From the NCBI GenBank assembly GCA_016716065.1, contig JADJXA010000002.1, positions 806,001 to 870,000 on the forward strand: a DNA stretch of 64,000 nt, in the 5' to 3' direction. The translations under genes were made by a program, and so were the position numbers. The notes below the pieces were generated by a model. The model searched no databases. It was given only the letters and a program-made list of their open reading frames with translations, and was not told where the DNA came from. Positions 43,390 to 50,891 of this stretch are shown here, piece by piece; position 1 is the first letter of the stretch; each line of letters begins with the position of its first letter. The stretch is from Candidatus Leptovillus gracilis (GTDB lineage Bacteria; Chloroflexota; Anaerolineae; Promineifilales; Promineifilaceae).

Positions 43390-44592
43390 TTAAGCAGAGT
43401 TAAGCATCTCCAGGTCAGCTTCTAGATACTCAGCGGACGCCACCTGTTTTAAGCTAAGACCAAGCTGTCTTTGATCCGAATCTATACGAATGATGCGAAC
43501 GGTGACTTCTTGCGACGGTTTAACCACTTCGCGCGGATGGGTGACATGTTCGCCCGACAACTCAGAAATGTGGATAAGTCCCTCCAGTTCGTACTCGTCA
43601 TGCAAGCGAGCAAATGCGCCAAATTTGGTCAGTTTGGTGATGGTTGCTGTTGTCAACTGCCCCTCGTGGTACATTTCTTTGATCAATGTCCACGGATCGG
43701 CTTCTAGTCGCTTGATGCTCAGGGCAAGCCGTTGACGTTCCTGGTCTATTTTAAGCACGCAAACCTGTACAGTGTCGCCGACGCTTAGTTTCTCAGCGGG
43801 GTTGTTGACGCGCTTCCAACTCAGTTCAGACAGATGGACCAATCCTTCAATACCGCCAATGTCAATGAATGCGCCAAAATCGGCTAGATTGACAACGCGC
43901 CCTTCATGAATGTCGCCTTCTTGAATAGAATCCAAAAGCTGCCCGCGGCGCGCTTCACGCACTTCTTGCGCGGCCGCCTTTTCAGAAAGGATCAAGCGGT
44001 TGCGCTCGCGGTTGGCTTCGATGACTTTGAGGAATATTTTTTTGCCGACCAGCTTGTGAAAAGAGGGTTGATCAGTATCGTTTTTGACAGCAGCCTGATT
44101 GGATGGGTGCAACTGCGAATTCGGTACAAAACCGCGCAAATGCCCCACCTTAACAAGAATGCCGCCCCGGTTAAAACCGACCACCACCGTTTCATAGACT
44201 TCTTGGGTATCCAACAGATTTTCTGCATCCAGCCAATCTTGTTCTGCCGCCGCCTTGACATAAGACAAGATAATGTTGCCAGATTCATCTTCTGGGTCCA
44301 CGATAAAAACTGGGATTTTATTACCGATGGCTAAATTGACGCGCATTTTTTCGTCGAGCGTTTCGACTTCGCGATTGGTGATGACACCTTCAGATTTTGC
44401 GCCAATGTCTACTAATACTTCGTTGTTGCGGTGTTCTACAACATATCCGTAGCGGATTTCGCCAGCTACCGGTAGGTTAAAATCAGTCTGTAACAAGAAG
44501 TCCATTAGGTGTTCCGCAACACCGCTCCCCGATCCAATTGAATTGCTTGCCAAGATGTTTTGCCCTCTCTTGTACCAGATATGATCTAGCAT
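43390..44592 (-). CDS. rpsA: 30S ribosomal protein S1 (four S1 domains)
   Basis: 400 residues with four S1 RNA-binding domains at roughly 43-110, 130-200, 220-290 and 305-375. The third has the clearest motif (GRVVNLADFGAFIDIGGIEGLVHLSELSW). Four domains is usual outside Proteobacteria, which have six. The protein binds mRNA and may help recruit it to the ribosome. Start 44592 has no good Shine-Dalgarno site, and the predicted promoter would start the transcript only about two bases upstream. An internal ATG at 44505 is the alternative. Confidence 0.93.
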   Translation of the reverse strand: MLDHIWYKRGQNILASNSIGSGSGVAEHLMDFLLQTDFNLPVAGEIRYGYVVEHRNNEVLVDIGAKSEGVITNREVETLDEKMRVNLAIGNKIPVFIVDPEDESGNIILSYVKAAAEQDWLDAENLLDTQEVYETVVVGFNRGGILVKVGHLRGFVPNSQLHPSNQAAVKNDTDQPSFHKLVGKKIFLKVIEANRERNRLILSEKAAAQEVREARRGQLLDSIQEGDIHEGRVVNLADFGAFIDIGGIEGLVHLSELSWKRVNNPAEKLSVGDTVQVCVLKIDQERQRLALSIKRLEADPWTLIKEMYHEGQLTTATITKLTKFGAFARLHDEYELEGLIHISELSGEHVTHPREVVKPSQEVTVRIIRIDSDQRQLGLSLKQVASAEYLEADLEMLNSA

Positions 44593-44600
44593 TTTCCTTG

Positions 44601-44628
44601 ATTATACTGAGTTTAGTGGTATTGGCAA
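44601..44628 (-). promoter_or_regulatory. Promoter of rpsA
   Basis: TTGCCA (44623-44628), 16-base spacer, perfect TATAAT (44601-44606) on the minus strand. The start is predicted near 44594. Confidence 0.65.
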
Positions 44629-44720
44629 TACGCGCTCTCTGGTGTTAATCAAGCTCATATGTCACTCTTTTAGGCCATAATATTTGAACAAATTTGTAAA
44701 ACCCGTTAAAAATAGCGTTA

Positions 44721-46949
44721 ATGAAATGTGATTCCACAAGTTCCCCGAAGGTGATGGTTGCGGCCCTGGCATTGTTTGCTTTTCTTTATTGCATGTATCT
44801 GTTTACGTTTAACGGCCGTTTCACCTCCATTGACGAACTATCCTTATACGCACACAGCGAAAGCCTGGTGCAGCACGGCGAATGGACTGCGCCGCAGCTC
44901 AATTTTGCCGCTTACCATAATCCCGTAGGGCCAAGCGAGCCAGGATATGCCATCGCGGCGGCGCCGCTTTATTGGCTGGCGCAGCGTGGTGAACGTTTTA
45001 ACAACATCCAGACGACGATGTTGTTGAATCCGCTGTTAACGGCGTTGACGGCCGTGTTCCTCTACGCTGCCGCCCGATTGTTAAATTACTCCCACCCGGC
45101 GAGTATTATGGCGGCCCTGGCTTTTGGTCTGACGACCCTGGCCTGGCCGTATGCCCGTTCTTTTTACCGCGAACCATTGGTCGGGTTTGGCTGGATGGTG
45201 GGTTTATATGGCCTGCTGGCCTGGCGATATGGCGGGCAGCGTCGGTGGGCTGTGACCGGGGTTTTGGCGTTGTGCCTGACTCTCCTGGTTAAATCATCAG
45301 CCATTGCCGGGATTCCGCTGGTTTTGCTGGCGGCATTGGCGGGTATGGATGGTAAGCGGCAGTGGGCCAAAGTTGGCGCTGTGCTGGCTGTGGTTATGGT
45401 CGTTTTTGCTGTTCTTTTTCAGGCGGCTTTTTTATTGCGGTTTGGTGGCTCATCCAGCCTGGCAAATTGGACCAATTACGCCTGGCAGGGAGGGCTGCTG
45501 CGCATTTATGGGCAGCTTTTTAGCCCTGGCAAAGGGCTGATTTTTTACTCGCCGAGCATATTGCTGGCGGCGTTTGGCCTGGTGTGGTTGGCTTCGCGCC
45601 ACCGGGCGGCAGCGCTGGCGGCCGGGCTGCCGCTGTTAGCCCTGGTTGTGGCTTACAGCGGTTATGCCGCCTGGTATGGCGGCCAATCTTGGGGTCCACG
45701 ATTTTTGCTGCCGGCCTTGCCGTTGTTTTTTCTGGGCGTGGCGGCTCTGTGGGACCATCTGCGCCATCCGGTTTGGCGGGGCCTGACTGTTGGGCTGCTG
45801 CTGCTGGGGTTGTTGTTGCAGGCGGCGGTGTCCACCGCTGATTGGGGTGTTGGTTCTGAACCGTTGTACCGGTCGGCGCTGCGGCCAGAGGAGACGACGG
45901 GGTTAGCGTTGGCCAATGTGGCCTTGTCGCCGCCGCTGGTGCAGTTGGCGCGTTGGGGTTCAGACGCGCTGGATTTGCTTTGGCTGCACCCAGACTTGGA
46001 CGGCCGTCTGGCCTTTTCTGGCCGATTAGCGGTTGGATGGGGAACGGCCGTGCTGCTGGCGTTGGGCCTGGGCTGGTTGGCGCTGCGTGGGCGGGTAACG
46101 GCCGTCACCCTTCTTCTACCGCCGCTGTGGGCGACGGCCGTCCTGCTGGCCTGGGGTTCGGCCGCCACCCCCGGTTATCCTGGCCTGACAGCCGACGAGG
46201 GGCGCGCTTTGGCCCGCTGGGCCGCCGGAACCGACAATAACCCCTATACGTTGGTCACCATGTCCAACGAGTTCCACATTTACTTCTACCTGGGCTTCTT
46301 GAAAGGACGCTTTACCCATCATTGGTACTCGCCCACCACCACGGACGGTTTTGCGCCGATTTTGCAAAAAACCAGCGGCCAACGGGTAACGCTGATCATG
46401 GACCGTGTTCACATTTTGCCAGACAATTCCGGCAAGGATTTGGAATGGTGGTTAAATGAGCAGATTTTTCGGGCCAACAGCAGTTGGGTTGGCGGCTTTG
46501 AATTGGTAAATTATGCCAATTTGCCCCTGCCACTGGTCTGGCAGCCGGCCAACGCCCAGTTTGGCGAGAGCTTTGGCCTGGACCGCTTCAGCCTAAGCCA
46601 GGAGCAGTTTCCGCCCAACGACACGCTGGGGGTGCAGCTCTCCATTTGCCGTCGTGGGCCTTTGCCAGAATATCATCACCTGTTTGTCCACCTGATTTCG
46701 GCCGGCGGGAGCATTAACGGGTATGATGGCCCCATTCGTTTTGGCGCGCCGCTGGCTTCTTGGGAAGTGGGCGATTGTCTGGTGGAGCAGCGCGCCATTT
46801 TGATTCCCGCCGAGGCTGTTCCTGGCGTTTATGATCTCATCCTGGGTTTTGACACGACCGCCGGCCCGCTGCTGGTGGCAAACCAGACCGGGGAAGCGGC
46901 CCAGTATATTGTTTTGGATCAAGTGGAGATTGGGCCACGGCGGCCGTGA
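44721..46949 (+). CDS. Multi-pass membrane protein, GT39/GT-C-like glycosyltransferase
   Basis: 742 residues. About 11-13 hydrophobic segments in the first 480 residues, then a soluble extracytoplasmic part of about 250 residues. The first large loop has Asp-Glu (FTSIDELSLY), the placement expected of the catalytic acidic residue in GT-C enzymes of the PMT/ArnT kind. SFYREPLVGF and a later YGGQSWGPRFLLP also resemble these proteins. It probably moves sugars from a lipid carrier to proteins or glycans at the membrane. The acceptor is unknown. The gene runs divergently from rpsA. Confidence 0.75.
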   Translation: MKCDSTSSPKVMVAALALFAFLYCMYLFTFNGRFTSIDELSLYAHSESLVQHGEWTAPQLNFAAYHNPVGPSEPGYAIAAAPLYWLAQRGERFNNIQTTMLLNPLLTALTAVFLYAAARLLNYSHPASIMAALAFGLTTLAWPYARSFYREPLVGFGWMVGLYGLLAWRYGGQRRWAVTGVLALCLTLLVKSSAIAGIPLVLLAALAGMDGKRQWAKVGAVLAVVMVVFAVLFQAAFLLRFGGSSSLANWTNYAWQGGLLRIYGQLFSPGKGLIFYSPSILLAAFGLVWLASRHRAAALAAGLPLLALVVAYSGYAAWYGGQSWGPRFLLPALPLFFLGVAALWDHLRHPVWRGLTVGLLLLGLLLQAAVSTADWGVGSEPLYRSALRPEETTGLALANVALSPPLVQLARWGSDALDLLWLHPDLDGRLAFSGRLAVGWGTAVLLALGLGWLALRGRVTAVTLLLPPLWATAVLLAWGSAATPGYPGLTADEGRALARWAAGTDNNPYTLVTMSNEFHIYFYLGFLKGRFTHHWYSPTTTDGFAPILQKTSGQRVTLIMDRVHILPDNSGKDLEWWLNEQIFRANSSWVGGFELVNYANLPLPLVWQPANAQFGESFGLDRFSLSQEQFPPNDTLGVQLSICRRGPLPEYHHLFVHLISAGGSINGYDGPIRFGAPLASWEVGDCLVEQRAILIPAEAVPGVYDLILGFDTTAGPLLVANQTGEAAQYIVLDQVEIGPRRP

Positions 46950-46959
46950 GTGGAAGCTG

Positions 46960-46998
46960 GTGTTCAGTGTTCAGTGTTCAGTGTTCAGTGTTCAGTGG
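46960..46998 (+). repeat. 7-bp tandem repeat, copy 2
   Basis: Five nearly perfect units of TGTTCAG in a row between the GT39-like and PPOX genes, ending in AGTGGGG. The block at 53092-53132 is a degenerate relative with a similar end. Confidence 0.9.
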
Positions 46999-47040
46999 GG
47001 CGACCCGCTGTCCCTTACCCCCTTAAACCTGGAGGCTACG

Positions 47041-47436
47041 ATGTTTGATGATCAACTCCGCACTTTGTTAATGCAGCCGACAATTGCTAGATTCAGCACC
47101 GTTCGCCCGGACGGCTATCCGCACACCGTACCGGTCTGGTTTATGCTGGATGGTGACGATTTGCTGGTATTTAGCCTACGCGGTACGCGCAAAGTTAAAA
47201 ACGCTCTGGCGAACCCCAAAGGCTGCCTCTCGCTTGGCGGCGATCCTGCTGGCAGCCCTGGTTATCTGATTGACGGCGACCTGACGGTGGAAGACGACCC
47301 GGACCACCGCATGGCGGCGCGCATCACCAACCATTACGAATCTGCGGAGAAAGCAGAAGAAGATCTGGCCGCGTGGCGAGATGAGGTTTTTGTTGTGCTG
47401 CGCCTCAAACCCAGGCGTGTGGCTCAGGTGTCCTGA
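47041..47436 (+). CDS. Pyridoxamine 5'-phosphate oxidase-fold (PPOX class) protein
   Basis: 131 residues from ATG 47041 with GGAGG before it; the frame runs farther upstream, but that part includes the 7-bp repeat. Family features: TIARFSTVRPDGYPHTVPVWF near the start and TRKVKNALANP, as in small flavin- or F420-dependent PPOX proteins. It may reduce a cofactor-bound substrate, but activity cannot be predicted. The next gene starts one base after its stop. Confidence 0.85.
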   Translation: MFDDQLRTLLMQPTIARFSTVRPDGYPHTVPVWFMLDGDDLLVFSLRGTRKVKNALANPKGCLSLGGDPAGSPGYLIDGDLTVEDDPDHRMAARITNHYESAEKAEEDLAAWRDEVFVVLRLKPRRVAQVS

Positions 47437-47437
47437 C

Positions 47438-47944
47438 ATGACGGCCGTTTACATCCTGATGGGTGTCTCTGGCTGCGGCAAAAGTACGGTGGGGCGGGCG
47501 CTGGCGGCGCAGTTGAACTGCCCCTTTTACGATGGCGATGATTTCCATTCGCCAGAAAACGTGGCCAAAATGGCTGGTGGCGCGCCGCTGACGGACGCCG
47601 AGCGGGAACCCTGGCTGGACCAATTGGCGGTCTTGATTGGGGAACAGATAGGAAGAGAGGAAACGGCCGTGTTCGCCTGTTCTGCCCTAAAAAAACAGTA
47701 CCGCGACCGGCTGCGCATCTCCGATCAGGTGAAATTCGTTTACTTACACGGCGAGTTCGATCTCATCTGGCGGCGGCTGCAGCAGCGTGACGCCCATTAC
47801 ATGAAGGCCACCATGTTGCGCAGCCAATTTGCGGCCTTAGAGCCACCGGACATATCTGAAGCGCTGCGCGTAGATATTACTGCGCCAATCGGCGATGTGT
47901 TGGCTCAAATCTACGCCAACCGACCGACCGACCACTCAACATAA
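47438..47944 (+). CDS. gntK: Gluconokinase, GntK type
   Basis: 168 residues, usual length for this P-loop kinase. It phosphorylates gluconate to 6-phosphogluconate. P-loop GVSGCGKST near residue 9, then DGDDFHSPENVAKMAGGAPLTD and PWLD, which form the substrate site signature, and CSALKKQYRDRLR. The start is one base after the PPOX gene stop, so translation is probably coupled. An upstream start at 47381 would overlap that gene. Confidence 0.94.
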   Translation: MTAVYILMGVSGCGKSTVGRALAAQLNCPFYDGDDFHSPENVAKMAGGAPLTDAEREPWLDQLAVLIGEQIGREETAVFACSALKKQYRDRLRISDQVKFVYLHGEFDLIWRRLQQRDAHYMKATMLRSQFAALEPPDISEALRVDITAPIGDVLAQIYANRPTDHST

Positions 47945-47959
47945 CAGTTACTTTGATTT

Positions 47960-48226
47960 CTAAACAGCCTCAACCGCCTTGAGTTCAGGGAAAAACTGCC
48001 TTACAGTCCCCTCTACCCAACCGTGCAGCGTTACCGGGGCCAACGAACAGCCATCACAAGCGCCCATCATGTGTACTTGCAAAACCTGCCCTTCATACGC
48101 CACCATTTTCACTGCGCCACCGTGAAAATGTTCGATATAGGCGCTTAACGAATCAACCAGTGCGCGCATCCGCTCTTCTTCGGGAGCATCGTTGTTCAAT
48201 TCAGGGCTGTCTGTAGATTGTGACAT
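47960..48226 (-). CDS. Nfu-type iron-sulfur scaffold protein
   Basis: 88 residues: a NifU C-terminal domain alone. The Cys-x-x-Cys pair in GACDGCSLAPVTL binds the Fe-S cluster in this family. Residues 1-20 are acidic and probably disordered. It hands clusters to target proteins. It is convergent to the gluconokinase gene, with only 15 bases between stops. Confidence 0.9.
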   Translation of the reverse strand: MSQSTDSPELNNDAPEEERMRALVDSLSAYIEHFHGGAVKMVAYEGQVLQVHMMGACDGCSLAPVTLHGWVEGTVRQFFPELKAVEAV

Positions 48227-48497
48227 TTATTTACTCCTTCACACCACACCTGTGGAACTAATTTGCTGACCATTTAACTATTCATAAGGGTATCACAAAA
48301 CAGCTTTTGTGGTCTTAGAAATTGCTGCGAAAATGCCGCCAGGTGATAATACCGATTGGGATGGGGAACGGCCGTTGCCCATCCTCCCCTGTTGGTTCAA
48401 TCCTGCCAACCATGATACCATTTGCAGCAAAATGAGCGTGGACAGAGTCCGCCGGATTTTCTCTACTTTTTAATCCATCTCAAAGGGCATACGAACC

Positions 48498-49631
48498 ATG
48501 AAAGATCTCTTTGCCAATGCGTTTGAAGGGCAGACGGTGCTGGTTACCGGCCATACCGGGTTTAAAGGCTCCTGGTTAACTGCCTGGCTGTTAGAATTGG
48601 GCGCGCGCGTAGTCGGCTTTAGCCTGGACGAAGCGCCTACCACCCCCAGCAACTTCGTCGTCTCCGGCCTCAGCCAACACGTCACCGACGTGCGCGGCGA
48701 CATCCGCGATTTGGCGGCGGTGCAGGCGGTCATCGAAACGTACCGCCCGACGATTGTTTTCCACCTGGCCGCTCAGCCTATCGTCTTCCGCTCGCTGGCC
48801 GAGCCGAAATTGACGCTGGATACCAACGCCATGGGCACGGTCAACGTCCTGGAAGCGGTGCGGGCAACCAATTCGGTAAAATCGGTGGTGTGCGTGACCA
48901 CCGACAAAGTGTACGCCAATCAGGAATGGATTTGGGGCTACCGGGAAAGCGACCCCCTTGGCGATTATGACCCCTACAGCGCCAGCAAAGCGATGGCCGA
49001 ACTAGCCATCGCCTCCTACCGTGAATCTTATTTCCCCGCCCGGACGTATGACAAACATGGCGTGGCCATCGCCACCGTGCGCGCCGGCAACGTCATTGGC
49101 GGCGGCGATTTTGCCGATTATCGCCTGGTCCCCGACTGTATGCGCGCCCTGATGGCCGGCGAAGCGATTCAAATTCGTAATCCCTTGAGTGTACGGCCGT
49201 GGCAGCACGTCTTAGAACCTATCAGCGGCTATATGTGGGTGGCTGTCAAACTGCTGCAAGAAGGTCCCGCCTTCGCCGAACCGTGGAACTTTGGCCCGTT
49301 GGAGCAAAAAGGAGTCACGGCCGGGGCGTTGGCCGAGCGGCTGGTTGAATTGTGGGGGTCTGGCTCCTGGGTTCATACCCATCCTGAATTGGAAAAGTCA
49401 GAAACAGGCCACCTGCGCCTCAGTTGGGACAAAGCGGCCACCCGGCTGGATTGGCGGCCGGTGTACAACTGGGAAAAAGCGCTGGCTGAAATTGTCGGTT
49501 GGTATAAGATTTTCCAGTCCGCAGCCGGCTCGTCGGCCGACGAGTCGGCCAATATGCATGAAGCCAACCGTGCCCATCTGCAAACCTACGTAGACCACGC
49601 CCGCGCTGTGGGCGTGGGTTGGACGAGATAG
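48498..49631 (+). CDS. rfbG: CDP-glucose 4,6-dehydratase
   Basis: 377 residues; short-chain dehydrogenase fold. NAD-binding GHTGFKGSWL at the N-terminus, LAAQPIVFRSL, TTDKVYANQEW, YSASKAMAEL (catalytic Tyr-x-x-x-Lys) and RAGNVIGGGDFADYRLVPD are diagnostic for RfbG. It makes CDP-4-keto-6-deoxyglucose, the precursor of 3,6-dideoxyhexoses and related surface sugars. No other pathway genes are next to it; the IS element lies directly downstream, so a former cluster may have been disrupted. Confidence 0.95.
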   Translation: MKDLFANAFEGQTVLVTGHTGFKGSWLTAWLLELGARVVGFSLDEAPTTPSNFVVSGLSQHVTDVRGDIRDLAAVQAVIETYRPTIVFHLAAQPIVFRSLAEPKLTLDTNAMGTVNVLEAVRATNSVKSVVCVTTDKVYANQEWIWGYRESDPLGDYDPYSASKAMAELAIASYRESYFPARTYDKHGVAIATVRAGNVIGGGDFADYRLVPDCMRALMAGEAIQIRNPLSVRPWQHVLEPISGYMWVAVKLLQEGPAFAEPWNFGPLEQKGVTAGALAERLVELWGSGSWVHTHPELEKSETGHLRLSWDKAATRLDWRPVYNWEKALAEIVGWYKIFQSAAGSSADESANMHEANRAHLQTYVDHARAVGVGWTR

Positions 49632-49744
49632 CCCGGACCATGTGACAACCTGATAGAAATAGATTTGTAAAGGGTAGTTTGCTCATACCGGGCTTGGCCC
49701 GGGGTAGTGGTTAATTTACGACTGATAGATGTAGAATAGTGGGT

Positions 49745-50029
49745 ATGATTCACGAAACCATAACTTATGAATGTACGCGTTGCGGTAGCCTTGACATTGT
49801 CAAGAATGGTCAGACGAAGCAGGGTAAGCAGAAATTTCACTGTCGTGTCTGTGGTGCTTATGGCACCTTGAACCCAGAGGTCAAATATCCACCGGAACGA
49901 CGAGAAAAGATTCTGCGGGCCTATCATGAACGATCCAGCTTGCGCGGCTTGGAACGCACCTTTGGTGTCTGCCGCCAAACGGTCGCCCAATGGCTTAAAA
50001 AGAGCCGAGCAACTGCCTCCTTTAACTGA
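49745..50029 (+). CDS. IS1-family InsA-like protein
   Basis: About 94 residues from ATG 49745. N-terminal zinc finger (CTRCGS ... FHCRVC) and a helix-turn-helix region (SLRGLERTFGVCRQTVAQWLKK), as in InsA, which binds the IS ends. The catalytic part lies in another frame downstream; the frames overlap around an A-rich stretch near 49995-50000. Confidence 0.88.
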   Translation: MIHETITYECTRCGSLDIVKNGQTKQGKQKFHCRVCGAYGTLNPEVKYPPERREKILRAYHERSSLRGLERTFGVCRQTVAQWLKKSRATASFN

Positions 50030-50471
50030 ATCACTGGTTGAGAGTCAAGCTGATGATGTCTTGGAACTGGATGAATTATGGTCATTTGTCGGCCAGAAAG
50101 AGAATAAGCGCTGGATTTGGATTGCCCTCTGTCGGCGTACCCGTCAGGTCGTTTCCTTTTTCATTGGCGACTGTGGTGAAGAAAGCTGCTGGCGGCTTTG
50201 GCAATGGATTCCCCCGGCCTATCGTCATTGCCACACCTTTAGCGACTTCTGGGAGACCTATCAGCCGGTCTTTGGTCTGTTAGGCCAGAACCACCAATCA
50301 GTGGGCAAAGAAACAGGTGAAACTGCCCATGTGGAGAGGTGGAACAATACCTTACGGCAGCGACTGGCCCGTTTTGTTCGCAAGACCTTGTCCTTTTCTA
50401 AGTCCGACGAGTATCACGAAATTGCTCTCAGGCTATTTATTCATGAGTATAATTCAGCGGTTATCAGTTAA
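49926..50471 (+). CDS. IS1-family InsB-like transposase, in the shifted frame
   Basis: 181 residues from a possible ATG at 49926, but meaningful InsB homology starts near 50003 (AEQLPPLTESLVESQADDVLELDELWSFVGQKENKRW). The DELW aspartate and later WRLWQWIP, HTFSD and HVERWNNTLRQRL are the usual catalytic-region features. To fuse with InsA the ribosome would have to shift +1 at AAA-AAG-A; classical IS1 uses a -1 shift. A one-base insertion that broke a single frame is the alternative. Confidence 0.88.
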   Translation: MNDPACAAWNAPLVSAAKRSPNGLKRAEQLPPLTESLVESQADDVLELDELWSFVGQKENKRWIWIALCRRTRQVVSFFIGDCGEESCWRLWQWIPPAYRHCHTFSDFWETYQPVFGLLGQNHQSVGKETGETAHVERWNNTLRQRLARFVRKTLSFSKSDEYHEIALRLFIHEYNSAVIS

Positions 50472-50487
50472 CAGTTAACCACTACCC

Positions 50488-50696
50488 GCTTTTTGAATAA
50501 GGCTATCGCTTCTGGACGTATCATTGTGGAAAACGTGATAGCTGGCGTCAAGCGGTGCCGGATTGTTAAGGATGTTTTACGTAATTGGAAAACAAGTTTT
50601 GACGACCTGGTCATGGCCATAGCCTGCGGTTTACACAATTTACGTGTTTCATTCCGTCATGCAGTTGAGACCATTAACCTGCTCGATCTTATTTAG
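50488..50696 (+). pseudogene. 3' remnant of an IS5/DDE_Tnp_4-type transposase
   Basis: About 68 residues ending IACGLHNLRVSFRHAV..., with ENVIAGVKRCRIVKDVLRN and FDDLV, which match the C-terminal end of IS5-related transposases. The N-terminal part is absent; the frame starts exactly at the IS1 right end, and nothing similar lies left of the IS1. It is a dead fragment. Confidence 0.8.
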
Positions 50697-50804
50697 GATA
50701 ATGTCTATTGAGATTGAGGCGACGGCCGTTGCCTGAAAATATGGGTGGCCTGGGGCACGCATGTGCCTGCGCCGGAGGCTGGCAACGTTCTGGCTGCCAG
50801 AAGC

Positions 50805-50891
50805 CGTAAACCGAAGTCCCTATACCGTTTTCCGTTGGCATCCACCAGAGTTAGCGCCCTACGGGTCACGGCTTACGGCTTACGGGTACTA
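50805..50891 (-). repeat. 3'-end repeat TAGTRCCCGTAAGC..., copy at the FadJ-like gene
   Basis: On the minus strand this starts with the stop codon of the FadJ-like gene (TAG TACCCGTAAGC) and runs through CCGTAGGGCGCTAAC and GCCAACGGAAAACG to GGACTTCGG. Same family as 40752-40838. Confidence 0.85.

Larger units (their letters stand above)
49702..50487 (+). mobile_element. IS1-family insertion sequence
   Basis: 786 bases bounded by the 13-bp inverted repeats GGGTAGTGGTTAA (49702-49714) and TTAACCACTACCC (50475-50487). Carries two overlapping reading frames of InsA and InsB type. The immediate flanks (CTTGGCCCG and GCTTTTTGA) do not match, so no target duplication is seen. It contains no ACGGCCGT octamer. 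Confidence 0.92.

Noticed and set aside
46831..47040. Upstream extension of the PPOX-fold protein
   Set aside because: It overlaps the GT39-like gene and runs through the 7-bp tandem repeat; ATG 47041 has a GGAGG site.
49693..50496. Target-site duplication of the IS1-like element
   Set aside because: The nine bases on each side (CTTGGCCCG and GCTTTTTGA) do not match.
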